From Aquirhabdus sp. (GTDB lineage Bacteria > Pseudomonadota > Gammaproteobacteria > Pseudomonadales > Moraxellaceae), in the NCBI GenBank assembly GCA_030151145.1, contig JASLEL010000158.1, positions 1 to 5,232 on the forward strand: a DNA stretch of 5,232 nt, written 5' to 3'. A program made the translations under genes and the position numbers. The notes beneath the pieces were generated by a model, which saw nothing but the letters and a program-made list of their open reading frames with translations, searched no databases and had not been told where the DNA came from. Shown in pieces: positions 5,011 through 5,232 of the stretch. Position 1 is the first letter of the stretch. Each line of letters starts with the position of its first letter.

Positions 5011-5232
5011 CTATTCTGCCTGTTTTCGCAAGTGAATAAACCCATCAGTAATGCTGTCAAATCGTTGTATGGTGTGTATCTCTGTCAACGACCTGATCCA
5101 TGTATATTGGCGCTTGGCAAGCTGGCGGGTCGCATAGAGCGCCCGCTCTTTCACGATCTGTGGGATATTATCCTTCAATCCCTCTGAAATCGTGTAATAA
5201 TTATTTGATGTAGCGCTAAAATTTGTATATTC
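5011..5232 (-). CDS. miaA: tRNA dimethylallyltransferase MiaA, C-terminal 73 residues only
   Basis: MiaA transfers a dimethylallyl group to N6 of A37 in tRNAs that read codons beginning with U, in the cytoplasm. The visible part enters from the right edge and ends at TAG (5013-5011). It contains the family signature YATRQLAKRQYTWIR (residues 33-47 of the fragment), followed by SLTEIHTIQRF, close to the Acinetobacter ending as I recall it. The P-loop and substrate residues lie outside the window. About 80 bases separate the stop from the hfq ATG, consistent with the conserved miaA-hfq pair. The 30 residues before the signature (NNYYTISEGLKDNIPQ and flanks) do not show the expected VGYRQ motif, so an insertion or divergent segment is likely. 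The stretch is open and in frame, and nothing indicates a pseudogene. Confidence 0.93.
   Translation of the reverse strand, partial: EYTNFSATSNNYYTISEGLKDNIPQIVKERALYATRQLAKRQYTWIRSLTEIHTIQRFDSITDGFIHLRKQAE
5033..5060 (-). promoter_or_regulatory. Candidate hfq promoter inside the miaA 3' end
   Basis: On the minus strand a perfect -35 hexamer TTGACA (plus 5055-5060) is followed after 16 bases by TATTCA (plus 5033-5038), a 3-of-6 match to the -10 consensus. Initiation would give an hfq leader of roughly 100 bases. A second perfect TTGACA lies at plus 5083-5088 without a good partner. In E. coli hfq also has promoters within miaA, which makes this location plausible. Confidence 0.35.

Noticed and set aside
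1..5232. Mobile elements, CRISPR arrays, tRNA genes or a novel defence system
   Set aside because: The window is almost filled by conserved housekeeping genes; I saw no transposase, spaced direct repeats, tRNA-like cloverleaf or unexplained gene.

Overview
The window looks like ordinary chromosomal core DNA from a gammaproteobacterium, most likely a member of the Moraxellaceae (Acinetobacter relatives). Three things point there. The Hfq protein has a near-invariant Sm core followed by a long glycine/phenylalanine-rich tail, a hallmark of that family. The MiaA C-terminus closely resembles the Acinetobacter form as I remember it. The order amgK (divergent) / lptD-surA is the one seen in pseudomonads and relatives. 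The lptD and surA coding DNA is near 55% G+C by spot hand counts, higher than typical Acinetobacter, so a higher-GC genus of the family is likely. I cannot name it.

Layout. Positions 1-54 (minus strand) hold the first 18 codons of a gene that reads off the left edge. By position and context it is probably amgK, the sugar kinase of peptidoglycan recycling. Positions 55-288 are a divergent regulatory region with a good sigma-70 promoter for amgK and a perfect 8-bp inverted repeat overlapping it. Positions 289-2952 (plus) are lptD, the outer-membrane LPS translocon barrel, probably starting at TTG. surA (2952-4301, plus) follows with a 1-base stop/start overlap and encodes the periplasmic chaperone/prolyl isomerase that helps fold barrels such as LptD. 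A strong bidirectional intrinsic terminator (4344-4372) separates this operon from the convergent miaA-hfq unit. hfq (4423-4929, minus) encodes the RNA chaperone, and the 3' end of miaA (5011-5232, minus), a tRNA prenyltransferase, runs off the right edge.

How they work together. lptD and surA form an envelope-biogenesis operon: SurA escorts nascent LptD across the periplasm and LptD then inserts LPS in the outer leaflet. The divergent amgK gene belongs to cell-wall recycling, so the shared intergenic region may coordinate envelope supply. miaA and hfq are the conserved RNA-metabolism pair (tRNA A37 modification and sRNA-mediated regulation), with hfq apparently having its own promoter inside the miaA 3' end.

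I see no mobile element, CRISPR array, tRNA, rRNA or defence system, and no evidence of a wholly new biological system. The points most worth a second look are the abrupt base-composition switch inside hfq, its FG-rich tail, a U-rich-loop hairpin in the hfq leader, the unusual lptD start region, and the operator-like palindrome at the amgK promoter.
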